Source of the DNA: Citrus sinensis
Taxonomy: Eukaryota; Streptophyta; Magnoliopsida; Sapindales; Rutaceae
Direction of reading: 5' to 3'
NCBI RefSeq assembly: GCF_022201045.2
Contig: NC_068558.1
Coordinates: forward strand, 1,054,001 to 1,118,000
DNA: 64,000 nt
Below, one piece after another: positions 46,700 through 57,355 of this stretch. Position numbers and translations under genes: made by a program. Positions within the stretch are counted from its first letter, which is position 1; every line of letters starts with the position of its first letter. The notes beneath the pieces were generated by a model. That model made no database searches. It was not told where the DNA came from and saw only the letters and a list, made by a program, of their open reading frames with translations.

Positions 46700-47105
46700 G
46701 GGAAATTATCATTCGTATACTATATATTTGCTCTGTTATAAAAAGTACTACAATATTTTGAGGGTGTATCAATTGTCCATCCTAAATTAACAAAAGACCA
46801 CCAAACTGTTAGCTGTCGTTTGAAAGTTAACGGAATTATAGCAAATTGACGATTTTACCCTTGAAACTTAAATTAAGTAAATGAAAATTATCATTTGTAT
46901 ACCCTTAAATTCTTTCATTATCACTTATATCATATGAAAAGACTAAATTATCCCTCTGACATCATCCTATTTAAACGGCAAGTAACGGTTTAATGGACGG
47001 TATATATATTTTATTAACTTAGGATGAACGATTGATATACCTTCAAAGTGTCGTGATATTTTTGATAATAGAATAAATTAAAAATATACATTATGATAAT
47101 TTTCC
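46700..47105. mobile_element. 406-bp MULE-type MITE with perfect 9-bp target duplication
   Basis: Left end GGGAAATTATCATTCGTATA and right end (minus strand) GGAAAATTATCATAATGTAT open long inverted repeats. Similarity continues for roughly 90 bases (both arms contain GTATATCAAT or GTGTATCAAT, then TCATCCTAA or CCATCCTAA). TAAAACTTC flanks both sides (46691-46699 and 47106-47114). No coding content. Its first bases (GGGAAATT) match the ends of the 18-25 kb MULE. Confidence 0.8.
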
Positions 47106-47114
47106 TAAAACTTC

Positions 47115-47598
47115 CCGCTTCTGCAGTTGGGCACCAAATCAAACCTCTCTCTATATAAAAATATGATATAGCTTCTGAAAATTTAATTTAGTAAAGGAGG
47201 CAGGCAATTATACCTAACCAAAAAGGAATTTGTCCCGTTAAAAAGTGGCTGATCTTCTTGGATTTCGTCATTGTGAAAGTATTGGGTAGCCTGTTTTTGG
47301 TGTGTATTCGATTGATAATGGTGTTTTTTTAGTGGGCATGCATTTTGAGAACAGTGTACACGTTTTCTTTCCAACCAAATTAATTAACTCGAGATTATAC
47401 AATTTGTGATTTGTGAATTGAATGCCTCAGCCATCGAGTGATTGTCTTTGTCATATCAGCCCTCTAATAAGCGGCATGGCTCTCGGAATCATTTTATGTA
47501 GGAGCATTTAAAATATTCAAATGAAACAAAAATTAATGGATAGAAACAAAATCATCGTCTAACAGAGGTCTCATTAGGACAAATTCTATTTTTCCTTA
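47115..47598. other. Spacer between MITE and LTR element
   Basis: AT-rich; nothing recognisable. Confidence 0.45.
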
Positions 47599-48258
47599 TG
47601 TTTGAGGGAAATACTTCGACGAGACCAGAAGTGATGAGCAGATAATTGGTGGCAGAGTCCTGCGAGCAGGTGTGTCCTGTAAGAGCCTAGTAGCAGGGGA
47701 ACAGGAGAAGGGCTATTCTGCTCGTCCACGAATATGCCATTCACGAGGACGAACTCCTGTTAAAGGCATAAGGCCATTCCTGCTAGGGGTCGAGGCGAGG
47801 AGACCCAGTCAATGTCAGTTGGCAGGACGTGCGTTCCTATCCGAGAATCAAGGCACGAAGTCCATCTCCATTCGCCCACAATGACGACATTGGGGCATCC
47901 ACATCCGAGGGTGGGCAGAATAATGGGCGTGGACTACAGAAGACCGGGATTCAGAGGAAGCCTATAAAAAGGTAGCCAACGAAGGTAAAAGGGTTAGATT
48001 TTTTGCTATTTGAACTAAGAAAAGAGAGAAAACAACCGAACAGCCATAAGATTTGTGGCAAGCGTTCCCTGAACCTTCATATCTGACTTGAGCGTCGGAG
48101 GGTTTACGCCGGGAAAACAACCGGCGTACTCTGACCTGTCTGTGTACGCAGGAACCTCTGGAGAAGAAGCTTTACGAGGAGAGATCCTGGTCGTGGTGAA
48201 GTTGATCGAGCAGAGACCCTGGTCGTAGAACGAGAAGAACCAGAATCTCGCATCAACA
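47599..48258 (+). repeat. Left LTR
   Basis: 660 bp, starts TGTTTGAGGGAAATACTT and ends CGCATCAACA. A TATAAAAAGG motif near 47963-47972 is the likely promoter. Confidence 0.9.
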
Positions 48259-49021
48259 TTTTGGCGCCATCTGTGGGGAGCTGAGCAAAAAGCTTCTGTT
48301 GATAGCAAGAAGTGAGGGGAAATAACTGAAAAGTAATGGAGGCAGGAGGAAGTAGTGCACAAAGGGGTGATATGAGGCTTAACGATTCCGTGACACTGAG
48401 GGAGATAGCCAGTGAGGCACGGGAAAAAGTCACGTTCGACCGGATGGAACGGATGGAAAAGCAAATAAAGTCCTTGACAACCATTCTGCATGAGCTGCGG
48501 AGCGAACGAAGGGTAACCCAGGAAGAAAGGGTGAGAGGAGGTGGAGTGGCACCAGATCCCGGTAGCACGAGGAGAAGTCAAACCACCAGGAGACTAGGTG
48601 GTGAGAGAGGTAACATACCCCTGCGGGGAGAATTCCATAGAGAGGAAGAGCAGTCCCCGGCAAGGCAGATTTTTGACGAGGACGACGGGGTGGCGAATGC
48701 AGAGGAAACAGTGCTGTCCAACCATTATCTGGCTCTAAAGTATCGGGTGAATGGGGTAGTTGGAGTGGTACGAGGAGACCAGAGGATCGCAAGAAGCTGC
48801 TACTCCTCGGCAGCAAGGGAAGCAATGCAGATAACATCCCTCGATACCCGAGTAGAAAACTAGAAGGGCCATATAGAGTCAAGCAGATGGTGGGATCCGG
48901 AGCTTACAAGCTGGTTCGCACGGACGGCCACGAGGTGAAACGCCCATGGAACGCAGCACACCTCTGAAAATACTTCCAAATGTCGAGGAAATTCAGTCAC
49001 TGGGAACCGAAAAAATTACCT

Positions 49022-50117
49022 AAGGCATGCAAAGGCTCGCCAAGTCTCAAAGCCTGTTTATGGCGAGACAGAAGCCAAGCATGCCAGGATCTGCTCGGCC
49101 ACGTGAAGGCGAGCAGAATCCCCAAGCATCGAAGAAGTCACTAAGGCATGCAAAGGCTCGCCAAGTCTCAAAGCCTGTTTATGGCGAGACAGAAGCCAAG
49201 CATGCCAGGATCTGCTCGGCCACGTGAAGGCGAGCAGAATCCCCAAGCATCGAAGAAGTCACTAAGGCATGCAAAGGCTCGCCAAGTCTCAAAGCCTGTT
49301 TATGGCGAGACAGAAGCCAAGCATGCCAGGATCTGCTCGGCCACGAGAAGGCTAGCAGAATCCCAAGCTTTGAAGAAATCATCTAAGGCATGCAAAGGCT
49401 CGTCAAGTCTCAAAGCCTGTTTATGGCGAGACAGAAGCCAAGCATCCCAGGATCTGCTCGGCCGCGTGAAGGCGAGCAGAATCCCCAAGCATCGAAGAAG
49501 TCACTAAGGCATGCAAAGGCTCGACAAAGTCTCAAAGCCTGTTTTATGGCGAGACAGAAGCCAAGCATGCCAGGATCTGCTCGACCACGTAAAGGCGAGC
49601 AGAATCCCCGAGCATCGAAGAAGCCACTAAGGCATGCAAAGGCTCGACAAAGTCTGAAAGCCTGTTTTATGGCGAGACAGAAGCCAAGCATGCCAGGATC
49701 TGCTCGGCCGCGAGAAGGCTAGCAGAATCCCAAGCTTTGAAGAAATCATCAAAGGCATGCAAAGGCTCGTCAAGTCTCAAAGCCTGTTTATGGCGAGACA
49801 GAAGCCAAGCGTGCCAGGATCTGCTCGGCCACAAGAAAGCTAGCAGAATCCCCATGCTTTGAAGAAATTACCTAAGGCATGCAAAGGCTCGACAAAGTCT
49901 CAAAGCCTGTTTATGGCGAGACAGAAGCCAAGCATGCCAGGATCTGCTCGGCCACGAGAAGGCTAGCAGAATCCCAAGCTTTGAAGAAATCATCTAAGGC
50001 ATGCAAAGGCTCATCAAGTCTCAAAGCCTGTCTTATGGCGAGACCCGAAGCCAAGCATGCCAGGATCTGCTCGACCACGCGAAAGCGAGCAGAATCCCAA
50101 GCATTGAAGAATTTTCA
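49022..50117. repeat. 121-bp tandem array inside the LTR element
   Basis: Nine units of 121-123 bases, each starting AAGGCATGCAAAGGCTCG, at about 49022, 49143, 49264, 49385, 49506, 49629, 49752, 49874 and 49995. Units fall into two alternating variants, for example CCCAAGCATCGAAGAAGTCA and CCCAAGCTTTGAAGAAATCA ends. Tandem arrays next to the 3' LTR are known in Tat-lineage Gypsy elements. The open frames through the array on both strands are by-products of the repeat. Confidence 0.9.
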
Positions 50118-50480
50118 AAGGCATATGGCAAAACCATATACCAAGCTAGAGCCAGCTCGACCAGACGAAGACGAGCAGACTCTCGTAAGTACAAGACAAG
50201 AAATACATCAAGAAGATGGTGGATCAGTAAGCCGAGCAGCGTCGGCGGGCTGGGCCTCCTCAGGTGCAGGGGGGTATCACCTGTTGCGTCCGGGGGGGTG
50301 CTCGCCTCGCCAACATCAGCAGGGATTGCATGAGGAGGAGAGCTTTCCTCCTCAATCACGATTGGCTCCACCCCTTGGGCATTTTCCTTGGCAGCTTTTT
50401 CCAGTCCCACGCGACCAAGAACCATTGAGTTTCTACTGCTGGTCTATTACATTACCCAACACCAGAAACTGGGGGACCGG

Positions 50481-51140
50481 TGTTTGAGGGAAATACTTTG
50501 GCGAGACCAGAAGTGATGAGCAGATAGTTGGTGGCAGAGTCCTGCGAGCAGGTGTGTCCTGTAAGAGCCTGGTAGCAAGGGAACAGGAGCAGGGCTATTC
50601 TGCTCGTCCACGAATATGCCATTCACGAGAACGAACTCCTGTTAAAGGCATAAGGCCATTCCTGCTAGGGGTCGAGGCGAGGAGACCCAGTCAACGTCAG
50701 TTGGCAGGACGTGCGTTCCTATCCGAGAATCAAGGCACGAAGTCCATCTCCATTCACCCACAATGACGACATTGGGGCATCCACATCCGAGGGTGGGCAG
50801 AATAATGGGCGTGGACTACGGAAGACCGGGATTCAGAGGAAGCCTATAAAAAGGTAGCCAACGAAGGTAAAAGGGTTAGATTTTTTGCTATTTGAACTAA
50901 GAAAAGAGAGAAAACAACCGAACAGCCATAAGATTTGTGGCAAACGTTCCCCGAACCTTCATATCTGACTTGAGCGTCGGAGGGTTTGCGCCGGGAAAAT
51001 AACCGGCGTACTCTGACCTGTCTGTGTGCGCAGGAACCTCTGGAGAAGAAGCTTTACGAGGAGAGATCCTGATCGTGGTGAAGTTGATCGAGCAGAGACC
51101 CTGGTCGTAGAACGAGGAGAACCAGAATCTCGCATCAACA
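50481..51140 (+). repeat. Right LTR
   Basis: 660 bp, same ends as the left LTR, followed directly by the CCTTA target duplication. Confidence 0.9.
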
Positions 51141-52142
51141 CCTTACACTTGGGAAAGTTAAAGCGTCAACTTTGTAGTGAGAGAAAAGAAAAGACTAGAG
51201 AGGTTCTATTATTCCTTTCCCCTTCTAAAACAGAGACGACAAGTCATCACAAATGAAGAACAATTCTTCACAAATGAAGAACAATTCTTTGCGTGGGTGG
51301 AAAGAGGCCATCTATATCTTTTCCGGACAATAAATGAAACGATAAATTGAATTTCTCACCCAAAACTTCATCGTTTTGACTGTGAGGAAAGACTAAAAGA
51401 GAGCATGATCTTCTTGGTAGGTAAATTTTATCAAGAGAAGTAGAAAAAAAAAAGTTTTATTGATGATTTATATGACCTAAATATTTTGCGCCTCAATTAA
51501 ATGTAAATACATGCATGCTATCATTCTTACCCAATATCACCATACCATTAATGATTTTGTGAGGAAAAAAAAACCGTAAGTTTCAAGTGATTTTTGTGCT
51601 TTGTGGACAGAAATTATCAGTTTGCACATCCACTAATAATTCAACATCAAGAAAAGGAGAAAAGGAAAAAAAAATTCCTGACAAGATTTGGGCGGCCCCG
51701 TGTATCCATTGAGGTTTGGGCCAGATGTCAATAACAGTGTAATACGTGTACCTGACCTGAGGCTAAGAGCTAACAACCTAAGGCATCAAATTTGCCCACA
51801 AATTTGACAGCCAATTAAATCGTGACATTATGGATAAGCCCTTGAAGTGTGCAAATGCTCACCTCTTTCAACATCATTGTATGTGCGTATAGGCCCGCAG
51901 TCTCAATTCTTTATATTGTCTATGTATGTAGAGATCATCATCATCATTGAGTAACAACTTACGCGGTGACGCACAGTTGTATATGGATACAACCACCCAT
52001 CAATTAAATTTCATCCATTTTTATACGGCTAGATGAAGATCATCTTAGCAAAGGTCATTGGAATTGACATCGGATTTTATTTTTAATTTTGCTTTGAGAG
52101 CCTCCAATCAAAATAAGGGTCCAATGGAACATAAGAATTTAT
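51141..52142. other. Spacer right of the LTR element
   Basis: No gene or clear repeat seen. Confidence 0.45.
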
Positions 52143-52657
52143 GGCTATGTTTGGATGTTGGATATAAGTGTGATTAAACTGATTTAAAGGATTAAAAAAA
52201 ATTAATTCAATACAGAGTTATGTTTCATTGTGAGGATAAATAAATTATTATAAATTTTAGCCCAACATTCATGAGATTATTAATCCTCATTTGCATATAA
52301 TTTAGATAGGACTAACTATTTTAATCTAAATTTGCTACTAATATCAAATTTTTATTCAATAATTTTATTTTTAACTTGTTATAAATTTAAGATTAAATTA
52401 TAATTCAATAATTTATTTTAACTAATATGTAATATTAAACATAAAAAAATTGTTAAATTATTTATTTACAATAATATTGAATATTAAATATTAAATTTAA
52501 CAATTTTTTTAAAATAATATATTGTTTATTAGACGAAATTTACATAATTCTATCTGATGCTATACAAAACAAAAGACAAGATTATATAATATAATATAAT
52601 TCAATAAAATCTAATCCAAGAGTTTATTCAGTCCAATTCCATCATCCAAACGTAACC
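52143..52657. mobile_element. 515-bp Harbinger-like MITE
   Basis: Inverted ends GGCTATGTTTGGATGTTGGA (left) and GGTTACGTTTGGATGATGGA (right, minus strand), 17 of 20 identical. TAT on both sides could be the 3-bp target duplication. AT-rich, non-coding interior. Related in end sequence (GTTTGG) to the MITE at 8395-9055 but not the same family. Confidence 0.65.
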
Positions 52658-53572
52658 TATCAATTATCACAAGATATGTGGTTCATTTTAAGCTTACTCT
52701 ACCAGTTACAAGTCAAACTTCCAATCAACCCTTGACTCCTAAGTACTACAACGCTAATTCTTATCGCTCCATTGAATCCTAAGGTGGATTTTTATTTTTT
52801 TTTTTATATTTTAAAATCCTAACATGAAAAAGGATTCTCTGCTTTCTAACTTCTCTTTTTCTTGTGTAAAATATTAGAAGAAAAATATATTCTATTCACA
52901 TCAATAAGGGGATAACTACTCTTATCTAATTTTAAATTTGAAGAGAATAGAATCCCAGCAAATACTGAAACTTTTTTAGGACATGAGTTTCCTTAACCCG
53001 TGATTCTTTATTTATTTTTAGGACTTGAAAAAAAAAAGTAATGGGTTCCAAATTAACAAAAAAACATAATATGAAAAGCAAAATACCTTTTAACCTGCCA
53101 CAACGATCCCCAATAATTGTGAAAAAAAAAATTATTTAGGATTCGTATTATTATTGAATTAAAATAAAATATAAAAGCAGTACTCTTAAAAAATTAAAAT
53201 CGCATGGATCGCACAACAAAATTCGGTTAATTCCAGTTGTCATTTTTGTTTTTATAAAACAAACAAATGTAAAAGTGCAATTTTAGTTTCGTGATTAACA
53301 AACAACACACCGGGCTTTCTATATAAATAAATAAACCTTATGCAAACCGTTTGCTCTCTCTTCACATTTTCGCCTCCGTTGTCCCCCCGCTCTCTCTCGA
53401 AGCACCTCAGAGAAGCTGAGCTCACTCTCTTCATATATTAATAAATATAGCAATTTTATCAAATTAATCCCAAAAAAAAAAAAGAAAAAAAGAAAGGGAC
53501 GATCAGGGGCAGCCGGTCAACTCCTTGAGTTTGACCGTTAACTTAGGGTTTCCCACTTTGTTGGAATATTAA
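52658..53572. other. ADNT1 promoter and leader
   Basis: AT-rich upstream part, then a CT-rich leader (CTCTCTCTCGAAG near 53391) typical of plant 5' UTRs. No other gene seen. Confidence 0.5.
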
Positions 53573-56439
53573 ATGGCGTCAACGGAGGACGTGAAGAGCG
53601 AGTCTGCCGTCACGACGATCGTGAACCTGGCTGAAGAGGCGAAGCTCGCGAGGGAAGGAGTGAAGGCGCCGAGCCACGCGCTTCTTAGTGTCACAAAGTC
53701 TCTTGTCGCTGGCGGCGTCGCTGGTGGAGTGTAAGAGTTTTCTTTTATCAGTTATTTATTTATTTGTTATTGTTATGATAAAATTTATTCATTTGAGTTT
53801 AGTAGAATTTATTTTATTTCTCAAGTTTGTTAATTTCAGTGTTTTAGTTTTTCCCGATATATTTGATTTATTAACGAAAATAGCGCCTCAAGAGTGTTAC
53901 TGTTACAATATAGTATTTTCCTATTTGTTTAAATAGTTAATTTTTGCCCAAAAATTATTTTTTTGAGAATTGAATAGATCTAAAGATTATTTATTGATTC
54001 TAATAACCAAGTTTCACTGTTACAAATTTTAAATTTTGAGTTAGGTTTATCTTAGAGTTTTTTTTTTTTTTTTTTTTAATTTCAATTTATCTTGTGTATT
54101 CTGTTGCAGGTCACGCACGGCTGTTGCCCCCTTAGAAAGACTCAAAATATTATTACAGGTAGTTGATTATTATTAATTGGCTATTTAAGGTTTTTTTTTT
54201 CTGGATTGGCTTGTATTTTTGCTATTTTCTCAGCTCACTTTTGCATCGTTGTTTTCATATTGTGTGGAACTGAAATAATTTCATTGTACTTATGGCATTA
54301 TTAACCATGCTGATAATATGATCTTTGTTGATTCTGGGAAAAGATGTTTGATCTTCTCTGCATTTATGATGTACAATTGTTTCTTTCAGTTAAAGAGTAA
54401 TAGATTTTGGTTTTGAAATAATGCAGGTTCAAAATCCTCATAGTATAAAATACAATGGAACAATTCAGGGATTGAAATACATATGGAAATCTGAGGGTTT
54501 TAGAGGATTGTTTAAGGGGAATGGCACTAATTGCGCTCGCATTATCCCAAACTCAGCAGTCAAGTTCTTTAGTTATGAGGAAGCATCTAAGTATGTTCCA
54601 GTGCTTCCTTTTTCTTCAGTCTCAGTATTATATTCACTTTTGTCACCATTCTCTGTATGATTTCCAGGTTTAGAAATCTATTTACGTCCGATTAGAAAAT
54701 ATTATGTAGGATTTTTCATGTCAGTGCCTATCTTTTTCATATCTCATTAGTTATCATTCTTCCCCATTCTTTGCAAACAGGGGTATTTTATGGCTTTACC
54801 GTCGGCAAACTAGAAATGGTATGCCCGGCTTTGTTTCTATCTCTTTAATTTTTTTTTTATTATTCTACTGATGCACATGCAGGCTTTCCTAATATTTATA
54901 ACTGAATTTTTATTCTTTCAGTTTCCTTGTAGTTTTATATGCAATACAAGTTGAATTATGCTCTTGGTTCTACATTGGGTGCTTGTGCCCTTATACAGTG
55001 TGGATGGCTTTGTTGTTAATGAGATTTGAATGTCATTGGTGGATTCCTATGTTTGTGCACATTTGATCGGGAAATATCTCATGTCACAAGATAATAAATT
55101 TAGGGAGGGCATGAAGTCTTGATGTAATGCTTTATTTATTACCATGTATTAGACTGTTGCATGTTTTGCCATGTGATCTTTTCTTCTTTTCTTTCTTTCT
55201 TGGTTGAGTGTCTTAAAATCCAACAATGATGCACGCGATTGTCTCTCTATAGACAGAGAAAGATTTTTTCGGCTTTTCATATTTGAAGAACTGCTCAATG
55301 ATTCAAGATGCTGCCATGGTTTAACATTCTTATGTGCCTGTGTTTGTTGTGAAATAGTAAGATATAGGGGGAGGGGGTTGTAATGATGAGATTTATTGTT
55401 ATTTTTTATTTTCTCTTGCAGAAGAGGCTGAGCTCACTCCTGTTCTACGTCTTGGAGCTGGTGCATGTGCTGGTATCATTGCCATGTCAGCCACTTACCC
55501 GATGGACATGGTACGAGGTCGGCTAACTGTCCAGGTAACTTTTACATTTTGTTTTGGTAAATTCAAATTGTGCTTTCTTATGCTGGATACACTCTTGGTG
55601 GAACAGTTTTATTTCCTCTATATAATCATCTGATGGCCTATCTTTATACCATATGTCCATTGGCAGACTGAGAAGTCTCCTCGTCAGTATAGAGGAATCT
55701 TCCATGCTCTTACAACAGTCCTTAGAGAAGAAGGTCCACGGTCTTTGTACAAAGGATGGCTACCTTCTGTCATAGGAGTTGTTAGTATAATTTTTTTTTC
55801 TGTTTCTTTCTTTGTTGAGGCATTATAATGCTATGGTAACTGAAAATTTCTGTGATATATACAGATACCATATGTGGGTCTCAACTTTGCTGTATATGAA
55901 TCTCTGAAAGACTGGCTGATCAAAAGTAAAGCATTGGGACTGGTTGATGATAACAATGAGTTGGGTGTGGCAACTAGGCTTGCATGTGGAGCTGCTGCTG
56001 GAACTGTTGGCCAGACAGTTGCTTACCCTCTTGATGTTATCCGGAGAAGAATGCAGATGGCGGGTTGGAAAGATGCTGCTTCAGTTGTCACTGGGGATGG
56101 AAAGACCAAGGCAACCCTCGAGTATAATGGTATGGTTGATGCCTTTAGGAAAACAGTTCGGCATGAGGGATTTGGAGCATTGTACAAGGGTCTGGTCCCC
56201 AATTCAGTAAAGGTTAGTGTTATTATTTAAAATTCTGAGAGCTGGTTTGTTTCTTATATATAATCTTGCATGTCATTAGTTTGAGACAGTCCTGCATCAC
56301 ATATGACATGGATTATAGATGAGGTAATCTGGAATGTTTTTGCCATTTCCTATAGGTGGTTCCTTCTATAGCAATTGCATTTGTCACGTATGAAATGGTG
56401 AAGGACATACTCGGAGTTGAGATGAGGATATCTGACTGA
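53573..56439 (+). CDS. ADNT1: Mitochondrial adenine nucleotide transporter ADNT1
   Basis: Inner-membrane carrier exchanging cytosolic AMP for matrix ADP/ATP, by homology to Arabidopsis ADNT1. Eight exons: 53573-53730, 54110-54158, 54427-54590, 54781-54818, 55422-55534, 55667-55780, 55865-56212, 56356-56439, giving 355 residues (Arabidopsis about 352). N-terminal extension MASTEDVKSESAVTTIVNLAEEAK as in ADNT1. Three carrier repeats with signature PX[DE]XX[RK] motifs: PLERLK, PMDMVR, PLDVIRRRMQM. Exon 4 is only 38 nt. C-terminus VKDILGVEMRISD matches the family. All phases close; intact. Start chosen because the conserved N-terminus begins there. Confidence 0.95.
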
Positions 56440-57355
56440 AGCAAAGAGGAACTCCAAGAATTTTGTAGAACTTTCATTGTGTAATTTGCAATCCAAAGTA
56501 ATATTAGAAATATTTATTTGCAGGTAGGGGAAGATTTGGAAACAAGTAAATCACTTTTGGCTAGTGTTGATATCCCTTTCCATGCATACCCATGTCTCGA
56601 TTGGAATCCGCCTTAGTTGTAGTATATATTAATACATGCTATGGCAATAAGTATTTCCAAGGAAATGATGCACTAGATGCATCCTATTCTAGTAGTTCCT
56701 AGTAATGCTTATAAGTAAATTATTCCCCTGTTAAATTTTTTGGTGGTTTTTAAAATATAATCTACGACTTTTTGACGTATTTGGTGCCGTAATTTTGGTT
56801 TACCCTGCATATTTTTGCGCATTTTTGTAGACGGCCTTATGAGTTCCTTGACTTTTCATCCATGAGTATTATTTTTGAATAAGGGGAATGGAGAACAAGG
56901 CAGGAGCCAGCCCCAGCCCCATTCCTGGAGATTTGAGGAAGGCTCACCTGGTTAACAGAATCTATGATTTCAACTCGACTGAAACGTTTGATTCGCATCA
57001 AACTGCTCAATTCCAACAGAAAAAGGTGCAGAACTTATCTTTTATAGATAAAGAAATGAGCTTTAATGCACAATCCATAACCGGAATTGATGAGAAAAGA
57101 AAGCAGATGATACTGTGATTCTCACTTCTATACATGAACATGCTTAGCTAACAAAATGGGGAAAACAAAAATTTGCGAACAAACATAATGAAAGAAAACC
57201 ACTGAGCTAATGATGCTCAACCTTGCCTATGTTCTAATGCACAGACTGCCTTTTCAATAAAAAAATAAAAATAAAAATAAAAATAAACTAATAAAAAATC
57301 ACCCACAATGCAAAAACCACAACGAACATGCCCGAATGGAAAATATTAGTAACTT
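56440..57355. other. Convergent 3' regions of ADNT1 and CIP1
   Basis: A 76-codon open frame at 56888-57118 has no recognisable domain and no splice support; I treat it as chance. Confidence 0.5.

Larger units (their letters stand above)
47599..51140 (+). mobile_element. Ty3/Gypsy-type LTR retrotransposon, internally reduced
   Basis: Fossil element of 3.5 kb. LTRs at 47599-48258 and 50481-51140, both 660 bp, TG...CA, flanked by CCTTA on both sides (47594-47598, 51141-51145). A TGGCGCCATCTGTGGGG-type primer-binding region follows the left LTR, and a G-rich tract ends just before the right LTR. Inside are a gag-like N-terminal coding stretch (from about 48336), a short integrase C-terminal-like stretch (about 48860-48975, Tat-lineage flavour), then a 121-bp tandem array. 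Most of gag-pol is absent, so it is broken and could only have moved with help. By hand the LTRs differ at about 18 of 660 sites (roughly 97% identity), an insertion on the order of one to a few million years old. Confidence 0.88.

Noticed and set aside
49022-50117. CRISPR-like regular repeat spacing
   Set aside because: Units are contiguous 121-123 bp tandem copies without unique spacers, inside a plant retroelement.
48015-50487. Many open frames on both strands inside the LTR element, several with periodic sequence
   Set aside because: They follow the 121-bp tandem unit or antisense of the retroelement; no independent host gene is supported.
56888-57118. 76-codon frame between ADNT1 and CIP1
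   Set aside because: No domain or family recognised, and it lies in convergent 3' regions.
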